64,000 nucleotides of DNA from Chrysomallon squamiferum (GCA_012295275.1 CM022667.1:13975432-14039431), one strand, 5' to 3'. Counted from the stretch's first letter, positions 1 to 13,757 are shown. The notes: generated from the letters alone by a model not told the origin. Program-made: numbers and translations.

Positions 1-617
1 TAATTTTGAAGGCTTCAAACTCTGGCGATATTTTCTGTGTACGTCCTAACTGATAAGGACACAGTAAAAGGGAGATATACAGAGTTAGATTAGGATATTC
101 CCCTTATTCCAACAGTTAAATGCATATATTACACATGACTTAAATCGATAACTCAGTATGCAAAGTCTGCTAACTTAGTTTTTTATGATAACACCAGTTG
201 CGTGGAAATGGGGGTATCAAAAGAAAGGGGGGGGGGGCATCCGATCAGAGAAAAGAACTTAATAAATATGGTTGATTTATATTTAAATCGAATTGTTTAT
301 TTTATGTTTAATCTGTGTTTACATATTCAAAATATTTTCCTTTCTCATAACATTTCTCAGTACCAGGCCCTATTCTTGAGTCTTTGGGGCATACAGTCAA
401 GGAGTACAGTACAGACCTCTGTAATACACTAGACAACACTGTAACGAATGATGTTAAATAGCAACATTAATTTATTTTTCAATACAGATAATAAGTTAAA
501 TATATTTCTTAATTATCAATTTAACTGTAATTTAATTATTATTAATTTGTTTAAATTTATTAATGATAGAAGTCTTTGAGGCTTAGACACAGACGTTTTG
601 TTGAATGTCTATTTTGT
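1..617. other. 3' flank and spacer downstream of M1
   Basis: Non-coding flank read as the downstream side of minus-strand gene M1. Its first bases recur at 5192, 10446 and 16588, so the window opens at a tandem-unit boundary. The block also occurs inverted in the plus array (for example around 35500-35590). The open frame from 202 is part of this flank and is repeated with frame changes in the next units, so it is not called a gene. Confidence 0.7.
556..561 (-). promoter_or_regulatory. Candidate polyadenylation signal of M1
   Basis: AATAAA on the minus strand, about 57 nt after the M1 stop codon. Equivalent hexamers lie at 5758-5763 (M2), 11006-11011 (M3) and 17146-17151 (M4), and at matching distance after the A and B genes. 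Confidence 0.55.
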
Positions 618-1617
618 CTATATGTTTAAAATGACGAGCGCGATCATTACTCCAATCCACTTCGAGAACACAGATCTGCGTGTCTGGTGCTCACCTGCAA
701 TACAAACATTAAATCAGTTAATATGTAGTGAACCATTTTAATGTTGACGCTTGTTCAGGATCAAGTAAACCTTAATATCAGCTTGCTATAGATAGGAAAG
801 CTAGCACTAAAGTCATGTCTAGAACAGACAACGGATATAAAGAGAAATATTAGACGTGTGATGTACCAGAATCTCTGCAACCCAACGCAATCAAGGTAGT
901 ATTGGCGTTCAGTGTAACATGTTGAAAATGTCAAGAGACAGCAGTGTTTAATACACAATTACCATAACTATGAGGATAACAAAACCAGTTTTAGGAAATT
1001 TCAAAGATGTTTTCAAATCTGTCGGAACATAATATCTGGTTTAGACGATTTTTTGTACTGTTGATCTTAAATATACAATTACACATAAAAGCTTGCGGTC
1101 CATGTGAAAATTAATTTAAATAAACGGGATCCTTAATAAAGAAAAGTTTGGGAACCAGATCTACGCCATCGAATGTAACATTTATAACCCAACCGTTCGA
1201 GTTAATCAGAAGGGAAATCGAAAAGGATGTAATAAAATGACTTTTATAAATAACTTGGAGTCTGACAATTTCTCGTTTTTACTGTCATGTTGTGCTTTAT
1301 TTTATCATTATGGATTCGATTCTAGAAAGATAAGAACAATTATAAAGTAAACTTAATACATTTAGCTGACCTGTACGTACCTGTTTTGTTAAACTTTAAA
1401 ACTGTCATTACATTAAAAACTAACTTTTGATAGATAAAAATTACATTTCAGTAAATATACATAAAACTTGCCTTTACTTGATTGAGGATCAAGCGAGATT
1501 TCATCTCCAGCTGAAATGTTTTTAGAAATTTATTATATGTACTAGCACGCACACACACACATATACATACAATAATAACAGTATCATTAATCAAATTATT
1601 ATAACTACTAGTACGTC

Positions 1618-1659
<42 letters not shown>

Positions 1660-2854
1660 TGTTATTATTGTTATTATTATTATTAATACACGTTCGACGT
1701 TAGTGTTTAACATTCAAAAATTATTGTGTATAGAGTTAAACGTACCGCAGTTCTCTTTTATTTCCTTTTTCACTCTTTCTATGTTACCAGTCAGGTCAGT
1801 GTTTTGAAGACAGTCTGTGTTTACTGCACAACTCATCATTTTCTGGGCTATGCTGAAGTGTAGTAAATTTATTATTATTAATTATATGACAAAAACATCG
1901 AGTTAAAGTGACGATATTAATTTTGTAAAATTGCGAATGAAATTACGAAAATACATATATAAACAAAATATATTCATTTATGTAGACCTATATAGAAAAT
2001 ATATCTATAAAAACAATAATAATAAATAAATAGATTTTATATAAAAAAACACGAAACAAAACAAAACAAAAACAAAAAAGCAAATAAATGAATGAATGAA
2101 TAAATCCACTATAGATTATTTTCGTTCGAACGTACAGACATTTCTCAGATCTTGTCACATCCTCTGTATCCATTTTCTGCGCATATTTATCGCCGCATTT
2201 TTCGATTTCTGTTACGTTACATTCACAAAAAGCCAAGTGTATTGTTACTGAAATAAATTAAGAACTGTAGTTTTGCAAAACTGTCATTAGAATTCTATAT
2301 ATATCTACGTAAGTATGTATGTATGTATGTCCATATGTATATTACACAGTTATCAAAGAAGTAGATTGTTATGAAATTTTAACTTTGTTTTTATTATAAT
2401 CGTTACTAAACATCAAAACATTTAATATAAATTATTATTAATTAGCACTTAACTAAAATATAACAGAAAATAACATTTTACATTTAATGTAGAAAACATT
2501 TTGTTTGACTGTAGTTATTGCTACAGTATTTATCTTTTGTTATTACAAATATTATATATATATAATTACACACGTACCTATACACAACAGATTTCGTAAA
2601 GACTATACTGTTGTGGATATATATCTAAAAACACATTGCGTTGTCTTTCTTGTTTTAAATACACATATATACACAGATACACCTGTATACACGTACACAC
2701 AACAAATTTCGTAAAGTAAAAACATTTACTGTGTTTTGGGGTTTTGGGGGTGTTTTTTTAAGTATGTATGTATGTGTGTGTTCGAGAGAGATTTGAATAT
2801 AACATACAATTAAATTTTACCTGACAAAATGCAGAGTATTAACAGCAACTTCAT
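618..2854 (-). CDS. M1: secreted Cys-rich protein with hydrophobic C-terminal tail
   Basis: Five coding exons in transcript order: 2821-2854, 2136-2247, 1746-1852, 1472-1510, 618-694 (369 nt, 122 residues). Exon 1 plus the start of exon 2 encode a signal peptide (MKLLLILCILS, then VTIHLAFC). Cysteines fall at about residues 19, 21, 29, 48, 57, 63 and 84. There is an N-V-T sequon at residue 22. Exon 5 encodes an Arg-Arg pair and a hydrophobic tail (about 106-122) that ends the protein, like a GPI-attachment signal or a short membrane anchor. Introns are GT-AG except intron 4, whose best donor is GC (AAG/GCAAGT). I chose exon 1 at 2854 because the conserved promoter box lies just upstream; a second exon 1 at 3709 has none. 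The family is not recognised and the function unknown. Confidence 0.78.
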
Positions 2855-3200
2855 CTTTCTGTATACCTGGAAAATATTTGTTAGTAAATGTGAGTTGGAC
2901 AAACAAATTATTGAATGTTAATAATTTTTTAATGTTCCAAATAACGTGAAATAATTCGAAAATAATAATCTTACAGTTTAGACCTGTGCTTTGTCAGCTG
3001 AGGTTTTGCTTTTTCTTTTCTGCTTTTTATTATTATTTTGTTTTTAACTAGAAGTAGTACGAAAAGATAAAAACACAGAAGAAAAAATGAATGTTTCTTC
3101 TCTTTCGTATTAGTAAAATAATAGGTTAAAATTTGTTTTTACGTGTAAGAAAAGTTAATAATAATAATAATAATAAAAAATAAAAAAACTAGGTTCTTTA

Positions 3201-3247
3201 CCGTTAATGACGTCCTGTACTAAATTACGTCATTTCCTATCTTAGTT
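3201..3247 (-). promoter_or_regulatory. Paired CRE/ATF-like promoter box of M1
   Basis: Read on the minus strand: GGAAATGACGTAATTTAG, a short gap, then GACGTCATTAACGG. It lies about 350 nt upstream of the M1 start codon. The same two half-elements in the same order occur before every other complete gene of both arrays. TGACGTAA and GACGTCA are bZIP (CREB/ATF) type sites by established knowledge; their use here is inferred. Confidence 0.7.
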
Positions 3248-3675
3248 ACACTGTCATAAAATTATAACTTTTCCGATTATAATCGTTACTAAACATGAAA
3301 ACATTCAATATAAATTATTATTAATTAGCACTTAATTAAAATATAACTGTAAATAAATATTTAAATTTAATATACAAAACATTTTGACTGCAGTTATTGC
3401 TACAGTTTTTATCTTTTGTTATTACAAATGTAATAAATACACACAACATATTTCGTAAAGAATATACTGTTGTGGGTATATATAAACACACTGAGTTCTG
3501 TACTGCTGTTTAAAATACACACACATACACCTATATATACGTACACACCACAGATTTAGTAAAATATATAAAACACTGTCTGATTCGGGTTTTTTCGGCT
3601 TTTCTTCTTCTTTTTTTTAAATATGTATGTGTGAGTGAGAAAGAGATTTGAATATAATACACAATTAAATTTTAC

Positions 3676-3709
3676 CTGACAAAATGCAGAGAACGAATAA
3701 CAATTTCAT
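3676..3709 (-). pseudogene. Extra exon 1 (1b) upstream of M1
   Basis: A 34 nt exon-1 copy encoding MKLLFVLCILS with an intact GT donor, in the same phase as exon 1a. It and about 480 nt of flanking intron 1 are a duplicate of the 1a region. It has no promoter box upstream. It could be an alternative first exon or the stump of a lost gene. Confidence 0.6.
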
Positions 3710-3877
3710 ATTACTCTTTATATAGTAGGAAAAATATTTGTTAATAAATATGAACTCGATAAACGACTCGGTGAATGCCAATACTTTTTTGTAGCGTTCC
3801 AAACAATGTGTAGTAATTTGAAAATACTAATCTTGCAGTTTAGACCTATGCTTTCTCAGCAGAGGTTTTGCTGCTTC

Positions 3878-3959
<82 letters not shown>

Positions 3960-4101
3960 CGAAAAGATCCAAAACAATTATTGAATGTTTCTTCTCAAGC
4001 ATAAAAATTATCATAAAATAATTATTTACTTTAAATTTATACCTAATTTACCCATCAAAAAAAAAAAAAAAAAAATAAAAATTAAATATTAAAATAATAA
4101 A

Positions 4102-4141
<40 letters not shown>

Positions 4142-4600
4142 TTTAAAATTAATAACATGAAAAAGAATCAAATCTTGTTTTCTATCACAGATATGGTGTG
4201 CCTGTTTCTGCATAGACTGTTAAACCTCCAGTAAGTAAAACTTTAAATTACTTTTGTTTAGCTTTGCACGAGATTTATTAATAGTAAAGACTATGCCATA
4301 TATTTAACATATTTGTCATTAAAAAGTCCCCATGAAACATGTCCCATATTTTTGGTTAAGGAGAACAATTAGCTGAATTTGCGAATACAGGTTAAGTACA
4401 TTCTGTCACCAGTTTTAAGATGTTTCGCACACCCACGGACAGATAGATACACCAACACATAAATACTCACACACATTACGAAACGAAAGAAAAACTTGAA
4501 AATACATTATAACAAATGCTGATATTAGGAACATTAATTTATTTTTAAACAGGATATATCTCCAAATTCATAACATTGTAGAATAAATTATTTACTCATG

Positions 4601-4680
<80 letters not shown>

Positions 4681-5819
4681 GATTATTATTAAAGATAGAT
4701 GTGTTTGAGGCTTAGACACTGAAGTACACTATATACAGAACCATATTTATTTACCCTGCAATTTTCAGTGAACGTAATATTTTTTGTTTATTTATTTATT
4801 ATCAAATTATTCATTTATTTTACATTATTTTATTTTTGGTCAAATATTCATTTGTTTCCCTAAGAACATTGTCACGAAATTGTAACCTTTCTTATTATAA
4901 TCGTTACTAAACATCAAAACATTTAATATAAATTGTTATTAGTTGGCATTTAACTAAAATATAACTGAAAATAAAGATTTCTATTTAATGCACAAAGCAT
5001 TTTGTTTCGCTGCAGTTGTTTCTATGGTATTCAATTCATGAATCCTGTTAACAGCATCTTTGTGTATCTTTCTAAATATAGAAAAACATTACCAAAATTC
5101 ACTGTAAATAAATAAAAATATAAAAGATAAAATAAATAGTAATAATAATTTTAAAAATTCTATGTAAAGAAGTAAGAAAATGTACAAAGTATAATTTTGA
5201 AGGCTTCAAACTCTGGCGATATTTTCTGTGTACGTGCTAACAGATAAGGTCATATTAAAAGGGAAATATACAGAGTTAGATTAGGATATTCACCCTTATT
5301 CCAACAGTTAAATGCATATATTACACATGACTTAAATCGATAACTCAGCATGCAAAGTCTGCTAACTTAGATTTTTATGATAACACCAGTGGCGTGCAAA
5401 TGGGGGTATCAAAAGAAAGGGGGGGGGGACATCCGATCAGAGAAAAGAACTTAATAAATATGGTTGATTTATATTTAAATCGAATTGTTTATTTTATGTT
5501 TAATCTGTGTTTACATATTCAAAATATCTTCCTTTCTCATAACATTTCTCAGTACCAGGCCATATTCTTGAGTCTTTGGGGCATACAGTCAAGGAGTTGG
5601 CCCTGGATATCACCAGACCTCTGTAATACACTAGACAACACTGTAACGAATGCTGTTAAATAGCAACATTAATTTATTTTTCAATACAGATAATAAGTTA
5701 ATTATACTTCTTAATTATCAATTTGATTTTAATTTAATTATTATTCTTTTGTTTAAATTTATTAATGATAGAAGTCTGAGAGGCTTAGACACAGGCGATT
5801 TGTTGAATATCTATTTTGT

Positions 5820-6824
5820 CTATTTGTCTAAAATGACGAGCGCGATCATTACTCCAATCCACATCGAGAACACAGATCTGCGTGTCTGGTGCTCACCTGC
5901 AAAAGAAACATTAAATCAGTTAATATGTAGTGAATCATTTTAATGTTGACGCTTGTTCAGGATCAAGTAAAACTTAATATCAGCTTGCTATAGATAGGAA
6001 AGCCAGCACTACAGGCATGTCTAGAACAGACAACGGATATAAAGAGAAATATTAGACGTGTGATGTACCAGAATCACTGCAACCCAACGCAATCAAGGTG
6101 GTATTGGCGTTCAGTGTAACATGTTGAAACTGTCAAGAGACAGCAGTGTTTAATATACAATTACCATAACTATGAGTATAAAAAACCAGTTTTAGGAAAT
6201 TTCAAAGATGTTTTCAAATCTGTCGGAACATAATATCTGCTTTAGACGATTTTTTGTACTGTTGATCTTAAATATACAATTGCACATAAAAGCTTGCGGT
6301 CCATGTGAAAATTAATTTAAATAAACGGGATCCTTAATAATGAAAAGTTTGGGAACCAGATCTACGCCATCGAATGTAACATTTCTAACCCAAGCGTTCG
6401 AGTTACGCAGAAAGGAAATCGAAAAGGATGTAACAAAATGACTTTTATAAATAACTTGGAGTCTGACAATTTCTCGTTTTTACTGTCATGTCGTGCTTTA
6501 TTATTATCATCATGGATTCGATTCTAGAAAGATAAGAACAATTATAAAGTAAACTTAATACATTTAGATGACCTGTACGTACCTTTTTTAGTAAACTTTA
6601 AAACTGTCATTACATTAAAAACTAACTTTTCATACATAAAAATATATTTCAGTAAATATACATAAAACTTGCCTTTACTTGTCTGAGGATCAAGCCAGAT
6701 TTCATCTCCACCTGAAATGTTTTTAGAAATTTAATACATGTATTAGCGCACACAGGCACACATACACATACACATACAATAATAATAGTATCATTAATCA
6801 AATTATTATTACTACTAGTACGTC

Positions 6825-6873
<49 letters not shown>

Positions 6874-7755
6874 ACACGTTCGACGTTAGTGTTTAACTTT
6901 CAAAAATGATTATGTATAGAGTTAAACGTACCGCAGTTCTCTTTTAGTACCTTTTTCAGTCTTTCTATGTTACCAGTCAGGTCAGTGTTTTGAAGACAGT
7001 CTGTGTTTATTGTACAACTCATCATTTTCTGGGCTATGCTGAAGTGTAGTAAATTTATTATTATTAAATATATGACAAAAACATCGAGTTAAAGTGATGA
7101 TATTAATTTTGTAAAATTGCGAATGAAATTACGAAAATACATATATAAACAAAATATATTCATTTATGTAGACCTATATAGAAAATATATATATGTAAAA
7201 ACAATATTAATAAATAAATAGATTTTATATAAAAAAACACGAAACAAAACAAAACAAAAACAAACAAGCAAATAAATGAATGAATGAATAAATCCACTAT
7301 AGATTATTTTCGTTCGAACGTACAGACATTTCTCAGATCTTGTCAGATCCTTTGTATCCATTTTCTGCTCATATTTATCGTCGCATTTTCCGATTTCTGT
7401 TATGTTACATTCACAAAAAGCCAAGTGTATTGTTACTGAAATAAATTAAGAACTGTAGTTTTGCAAAACTTTCATTAGAATTGTGTATGTATGTATGTAT
7501 GTATGTATGTATGTATGTATGTATGTATGTATGTATATCCGTAGGTATATTACACAGTTATCAAAGAAGTATATTGTTATGAAATTGTAATTTTGTTTTT
7601 ATTATAATCGTTACTAAACGTGAAAACATTTAATATAAATTATTATTAATTAACACTTAACTAAAATATAACAGAAAATAAAGTTTTACATTTAATGTAG
7701 AAAACATTTTGTTTGACTACAGTTATTGCTTCAGTATTTATCTTCTTTTATTACA

Positions 7756-7803
<48 letters not shown>

Positions 7804-8090
7804 GTACAAACGTACCTATACACAACAGATTTCGTAAAGACTATACTTTTGTGGATATATATCTAAAAACACATTGCGTTGTCTTTCTTGTTTTAAATAC
7901 ACATATATACACAGATACACCTGTATACACGTACACACAACAAATTTCGTAAAGTAAAAACATCTACTGTGTTTTGGGGTTTTGGGGGTGGTTTTTAAAG
8001 TATGTATGTGTGTGTGTTCGAGAGAGATTTGAATATAACATACAATTAAATTTTACCTGACAAAATGCAGAGAGTTAACAGCAACTTCAT
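5820..8090 (-). CDS. M2: secreted Cys-rich protein with hydrophobic C-terminal tail
   Basis: Five exons: 8057-8090, 7324-7435, 6932-7038, 6673-6711, 5820-5896 (369 nt, 122 residues). The layout matches M1: signal peptide to about residue 19 (exon 1 MKLLLTLCILS), then the same Cys spacing, an N-I-T sequon after the second Cys, and a tail ending in ILDK. Exons 2-5 differ from M1 at 18 codons, 17 of them changing the amino acid by hand count, while introns are nearly identical. Intron 4 again starts with GC. The promoter box is at 8471-8515 and an extra exon 1 at 8945-8978. Function unknown. Confidence 0.78.
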
Positions 8091-8391
8091 CTTTCTGTAT
8101 ACCTGGACAATATTTTTTAGTAAATGTGAGTTGGACAAACGACTTACTGAATGTTAATAATTTTTTAATGTTCCAAATAACGTGAAATAATTCGAAAATA
8201 ATAATCTTACAGTTTAGACCTGTGCTTTGTCAGCTGAGGTTTTGCTTTTTCTTTTCTGCTGTTTATTATTATTTTGTTTTTAACTAGAATTAGTTCGAAA
8301 AGATAAAAACACAGACGAAAAAATGAATGTTTCTTCTCTTTCGTATTAGTAAAATAATAGGTTAAAATTTGTTTTTAGATGTAAGAAAAGT

Positions 8392-8458
<67 letters not shown>

Positions 8459-8470
8459 CTAGTTTCTTTA

Positions 8471-8515
8471 CCGTTAATGACGTCCTGTACTAAATTACGT
8501 CATTTCCTATCTTAG
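8471..8515 (-). promoter_or_regulatory. Paired CRE/ATF-like promoter box of M2
   Basis: Same two elements and spacing as the M1 box, about 380 nt upstream of the M2 start codon. An AAT microsatellite (8393-8455) lies between box and gene. Confidence 0.7.
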
Positions 8516-8944
8516 TTACACTGTCATGAAATTTAACTTTTCCGATTATAATCGTTACTAAACATGAAAACATTCAATATAAATTATTATTAATTAGCAC
8601 TTAATTAAAATATAACTGTAAATAAATATTTACATTTAATATACAAAACATTTTGACTGCAGTTATTGCTACAGTTTTTATCTTTTGTTATTACAAATGT
8701 AATAAATACACACAACATATTTCGTAAAGAATATACTGTTGTAGGTATGTATAAACACACTGAGTTCTGTACTGCTGTTTAAAATACACACACATACACG
8801 TATATATACGTACACACCACAGATTTAGTAAAATGTATAAAACACTGTCTGATTCGGGGTTTTTCGGCTTTTCTTCTTCTTTTTTTCAAATATGTATGTG
8901 TGAGTGAGAAAGAGATTTGAATATAATACACAATTAAATTTTAC

Positions 8945-8978
8945 CTGACAAAATGCAGAGAACGAATAACAATTTCAT
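8945..8978 (-). pseudogene. Extra exon 1 (1b) upstream of M2
   Basis: Intact 34 nt exon-1 copy (MKLLFVLCILS) with its donor, identical in product to the 1b copies of M1 and M3. No promoter box is seen upstream of it. Confidence 0.6.
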
Positions 8979-9197
8979 ATTACTCTTTATATAATAGGAC
9001 AAATATTTGTTAATAAACATGAGTTCGATAAACGACTCGTTGAATGCCAATACTTTTTTGTAGCGTTCAAAACAATGTGTAGTAATTTGAAAATACTAAT
9101 CTTGCAGTTTAGACCTATGCTTTCTCAGCAGATGTTTTGCTGCTTCTATTATTATGATTATTATTACTATTACTATTACTATTATTATTACTATTAC

Positions 9198-9240
<43 letters not shown>

Positions 9241-9346
9241 CGAAAAGATCCAAAACAATTATTGAATGTTTCTTCTCAAGCATCAAAATTATCATAAAAT
9301 AATTATTTGCTTTAAATTTATACCTAATTTACCCCTCAAAAAAAAG

Positions 9347-9399
<53 letters not shown>

Positions 9400-9898
9400 T
9401 ATATATATATCAAAAAAAAAAAAATACTAAGGAGAAAAAAAAGAAAATCTTGTTTTCTATCACAGACATGGTGTGCCTGTTTCTGCATAGACCGTTAAAC
9501 CTCCAGTAAGTAAAATTATATTGGTTTTGTTTAGCTTTGCACGAGATTAATTAATAGTAAAGACTATGCCATATATTTAACATATTTGTCATTAAAAAGT
9601 CCCCATGAAACATGTCCCATATTTTTGGTTAAGGAGAACAATTAGCTGAATTTGCGAATACAGGTTAAGTACATTCTGTCACCAGTTTTAAGATGTTACG
9701 GACACACACGGATAAACAGATACACCAACACATAAATACTCACACACATTACGAAACGAAAGAAAAACTTGAAAATACATTATAAGAAATGCTGATATTT
9801 GGAACATTAATTTATTTTTAAACAGGATATATCTCCAAATTCATAACAATGTAGAATAAATTATTTACTCATGTTTATTATTATTATTATTATTATAC

Positions 9899-9941
<43 letters not shown>

Positions 9942-11067
9942 GTTGAAGATAGATGTGTTTGAGGCTTAGACACTGAAGTACACTATATACAGAACCATAT
10001 TTTTTTACCCTTCATTTCTCAGTGAACGTAATAATTTTTGTTTATTTATTTATTATCAAATTATTCATTTATTTTATTTTATTTTATTTTTGGTCAAATA
10101 TTCATTTGTTTCCCTAAGAACATTGTCATGAAATTGTAACCTTTCTTATTATAATCGTTACTAAACATCAAAACATTTAATATAAATTGTTATTAGTTGG
10201 CACTTAACTAAAATATAACTGAAAATAAAGATTTCTGTTTAATGCACAAAACATTTTGTTTGGCTGCAGTTGTTTCTATGGTATTCAGTTAATGAATCCT
10301 GTTAACAGCATCTTTGTGTATCTTTCTAAATATAGAAAAACATTACCAAAATTCACTGTAAATAAATAAAAATATAAAAGATAAAATGAATAGTAATAAT
10401 AATTTTAAAAATTCTATATAATGAAGTAAGAAAATGTACAAAGTATAATTTTGAAGGCTTCAAACTCTGGCGATATTTTCTGTGTACGTGCTAACAGATA
10501 AGGTCATATTAAAAGGGAAATATACAGAGTTAGATTAGGATATTCACCTTATTCCAACAGTTAAATGCATATATTACACATGACTTAAATCGATAACTCA
10601 GCATGCAAAGTCTGCTAACTTAGATTTTTATGATAACACCAGTGGCGTGCAAATGGGGGTATCAAAAGAAAGGGGGGCATCCGATCAGAGAAAAGAACTT
10701 AATAAATATGGTTGATTTATATTTAAATCGAATTGTTTATTTTATGTTTAATCTGTGTTTACATATTCAAAATATCTTCCTTTCTCATAACATTTCTCAG
10801 TACCAGGCCATATTCTTGAGTCTTTGGGGCATACAGCCAAGGAGTTGGCCCTGGATATTACCAGACCTCTGTAATACACTAGACAACACTGTAACGAATG
10901 CTGTTAAATAGCAACATTAATTTATTTTTCAATACAGATAATAAGTTAATTATACTTCTTAATTATCAATTTGATTTTAATTTAATTATTATTCTTTTGT
11001 TTAAATTTATTAATGATAGAAGTCTGAGAGGCTTAGACACAGACGATCTGTTGAATGTCTATTTTGT

Positions 11068-13333
11068 CTATTTGTCTAAAATGACGAGCGCGATCATTAC
11101 TCCAATCCACATCGAGAACACAGATCTGCGTGTCTGGTGCTCACCTGCAAAACAAACATTAAATCAGTTAATATGTAGTGAATCATTTTAATGTTGACGC
11201 TTGTTCAGGATCAAGTAAAACTTAATATCAGCTTGCTATAGATAGGAAAGCCAGCACTACAGGCATGTCTAGAACGGACAACGGATGTAAAGAGAAATAT
11301 TAGACGTGTGATGTACCAGAATCACTGCAACCCAACGCAATCAAGGTGGTATTGGCGTTCAGTGTAACATGTTGAAACTGTCAAGAGACAGCAGTGTTTA
11401 ATATACAATTACCATAACTATGAGGATAACAAAACCAGTTTTAGGAAATTTCAAACATGTTTTCAAATCTGTCGGAACATAATATCTGCTTTAGACGATT
11501 TTTTGTACTGTTGATCTTAAATATACAATTACACATAAAAGCTTGCAGTCCATGTGGAAATTAATTTAAATAAACGGGATCCTTAATAAAGAAAAGTTTG
11601 GGAACCAGATCTACGCCATCGAATGTAACATTTATAACCCAACCGTTCGAGTTACGCAGAAGGGAAATCGAAAAGGATGTAACACAATGACTTTTATAAA
11701 TAACTTGGAGTCTGACAATTTCTCGTTTTTACTGTCATGTCCTGCTTTATTATTATCATTATGGATTCCATTCTAGAAAGATAAGAACAATTATAAAGTA
11801 AACTTAATACATTTAATGTACTTTTTGGTAAACTTTAAAACTGTCATTACATTAAAAACTAACTTTTCATACATAAAAATTATATTTCAGTAAATATACA
11901 TAAAACTTGCCTTTACTTGTCTGAGGATCAAGCCAGATTTCATCTCCACCTGAAATGTTTTTAGAAATTTAATACATGTATTAGCGCACACAGGCACACA
12001 TACACATACACATACAATAATAATAGTATCATTAATCAAATTATTATTACTACTAGTACGTCTACTATTATTATTATTATTATTATTATTAATACACGTT
12101 CGACGCTAGTGTTTAACATTCAAAAATTATTATGTATAGAGTTAAACGTACCGCAGTTCTCTTTTAGTACCTTTTTCAGTCTTTCTATGTTACCAGTCAG
12201 GTCAGTGTTTTGAAGACAGTCTGTGTTTATTGCACAACTCATCATTTTCTGGGCTATGCTGAAGTGTAGTAAATTTATTATTATTAAATATATGACAAAA
12301 ACATCGAGTTAAAGTGATGATATTAATTTTGTAAAATTGCGAATGAAATTACGAAAATACATATATAAACAAAATATATTCATTTATGTAGACCTATATA
12401 GAAAATATATATATAAAAAAACAATATTAATAAATAAATAGATTTTTATAAAAAAAACACGAAACAAAACAAAACAAAAACAAACAAGCATATAAATGAA
12501 TGAATGAATAAATCCACTATAGATTATTTTCGTTCGAACGTACAGACATTTCTCAGATCTTGTCAGATCCTTTGTATTCATTTTCTGCTCATATTTATCG
12601 TCGCATTTTCCGATTTCTGTTATGTTACATTCACAAAAAGCCAAGTGTATTGTTACTGAAATAAATTAAGAACTGTAGTTTTGCAAAACTTTCAAAAATT
12701 TCATTATGTAATGTATGTATGTATGTATGTATGTATGTATGTATGTGTGTATGTATCCGATTATTTTCGTTCGAACGGTTTTGTCAGATCCTTTGTATCC
12801 ATTTACACATTTAGGTATATTACACAGTTATCAACGAAGTATATTGTTATGAAATTGTAATTTTGTTTTTATTATAATCGTTACTAAACGTGAAAACATT
12901 TAATATAAATTATTATTAATTAACACTTAACTAAAATATAACAGAAAATAAAGTTTTACATTTAATGTAGAAAACATTTTGTTTGACTACAGTTATTGCT
13001 TCAGTATTTATCTTCTTTTATTACAAATATTATATATATATATATAATGAGACACGTACCTATACACAACAGATTTCGTAAAGACTATACTGTTGTGGAT
13101 ATATATCTAAAAACACATTGCGTTGTCTTTCTTGTTTTAAATACACATATATACACAGATACACCTGTATACACGTACACACAACAAATTTCGTAAAGTA
13201 AAAACATCTACTGTGTTTTGGGGTTTTGGGGGTGTTTTTTTTAAGTATGTATGTGTGTGTTCGAGAGAGATTTGAATATAACATACAATTAAATTTTACC
13301 TGACAAAATGCAGAGTGTTAACAGCAACTTCAT
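11068..13333 (-). CDS. M3: secreted Cys-rich protein with hydrophobic C-terminal tail
   Basis: Five exons: 13300-13333, 12544-12655, 12152-12258, 11911-11949, 11068-11144 (369 nt, 122 residues). It is very close to M2, with amino-acid changes in exon 2 (Asp to Asn) and exon 3 (Thr to Ala). Signal peptide, Cys framework, N-I-T sequon and the ILDK tail are kept, and intron 4 has the GC donor. The promoter box is at 13713-13757. Two extra exon-1 copies lie further upstream (14189-14222 and 15393-15426). Function unknown. Confidence 0.78.
12758..12804 (-). repeat. Partial exon 2 copy inside intron 1 of M3
   Basis: Contains pieces of the exon 2 end and its donor (GATTATTTTCGTTCGAACG, then TTTGTCAGATCCTTTGTATC on the plus strand), deleted in the middle. 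It follows a TATG microsatellite and is absent from M1 and M2, so it is a small local copying event. Confidence 0.65.
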
Positions 13334-13634
13334 CTTTCTGTATACCTGGACAATATTTTTTAGTAAATGTGAGTTGGACAAACGACTTATTGAATGTTAA
13401 TAATTTTTTAATGTTCCAAATAACGTGAAATAATTCGAAAATAATAATCTTGCAGTTTAGACCTGTGCTTTGTCAGCTGAGGTTTTGCTTTTTCTTTTCT
13501 GCTTTTTATTATTATTTTGTTTTGAACTAGAATTAGTTCGAAAAGATAAAAACACAGGCGAAAAAATTAATATTTCTTCTCTTTCGTATTAGTAAAATAA
13601 TAGGTTAAAATTTGTTTTTACATGTAAGAAAAGT

Positions 13635-13668
<34 letters not shown>

Positions 13669-13669
13669 C

Positions 13670-13701
<32 letters not shown>

Positions 13702-13712
13702 CTAGTTTCTTT

Positions 13713-13757
13713 ACCGTTAATGACGTCCTGTACTAAATTACGTCATTTCCTATCTTA
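13713..13757 (-). promoter_or_regulatory. Paired CRE/ATF-like promoter box of M3
   Basis: Same elements and spacing as the M1 and M2 boxes, about 380 nt upstream of the M3 start codon. Confidence 0.7.

Larger units (their letters stand above)
2855..5819. other. Spacer between M1 and M2
   Basis: Apart from the promoter box and exon 1b, this holds microsatellites (ATT at 3878-3958 and 4602-4690, poly-A and TA at 4058-4142), a conserved block (4180-4440) seen only in the M1-M3 units, and from about 4440 to 4760 a second copy of gene 3' flank that matches, inverted, the sequence after the A genes (about 34600-34800). No other gene is visible. Confidence 0.65.
8091..11067. other. Spacer between M2 and M3
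   Basis: Same content and order as the M1-M2 spacer: promoter box, exon 1b, ATT arrays (9152-9239, 9883-9942), a long poly-A (about 9341-9397), the conserved block (9455-9700) and duplicated 3' flank. The open frame at 9075-9302 is poly-Tyr read from the ATT array. No further gene. Confidence 0.65.

Noticed and set aside
202-432. Open frame in the 3' flank of M1, repeated at 5394, 10630 and 16790
   Set aside because: Copies change start and end through small indels, and the frame overlaps gene 3' flank. Repetition comes from unit duplication.
1988-2236. 82-codon minus frame at M1 exon 2 (and equivalents in M2-M4)
   Set aside because: Contains exon 2, but its C-terminal half is intron read-through. 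Exon 1 supplies the real start.
3806-4021. Open frame with a long Tyr run (also 9075-9302, 14319-14531, 15523-15720)
   Set aside because: Read through an ATT microsatellite. Length varies with repeat number, with no gene-like context.
4180-4260. Plus-strand exon-like segment (TATCACAG ... CTCCA/GTAAGT) in the M1-M3 spacers
   Set aside because: About 40 nt with splice-like ends, but no coding partner on that strand. Conservation is explained by recent unit duplication.
7484-7535. Short regularly repeated motif, considered as a CRISPR-like or satellite array
   Set aside because: Plain TATG microsatellite with no spacers. The genome is eukaryotic.
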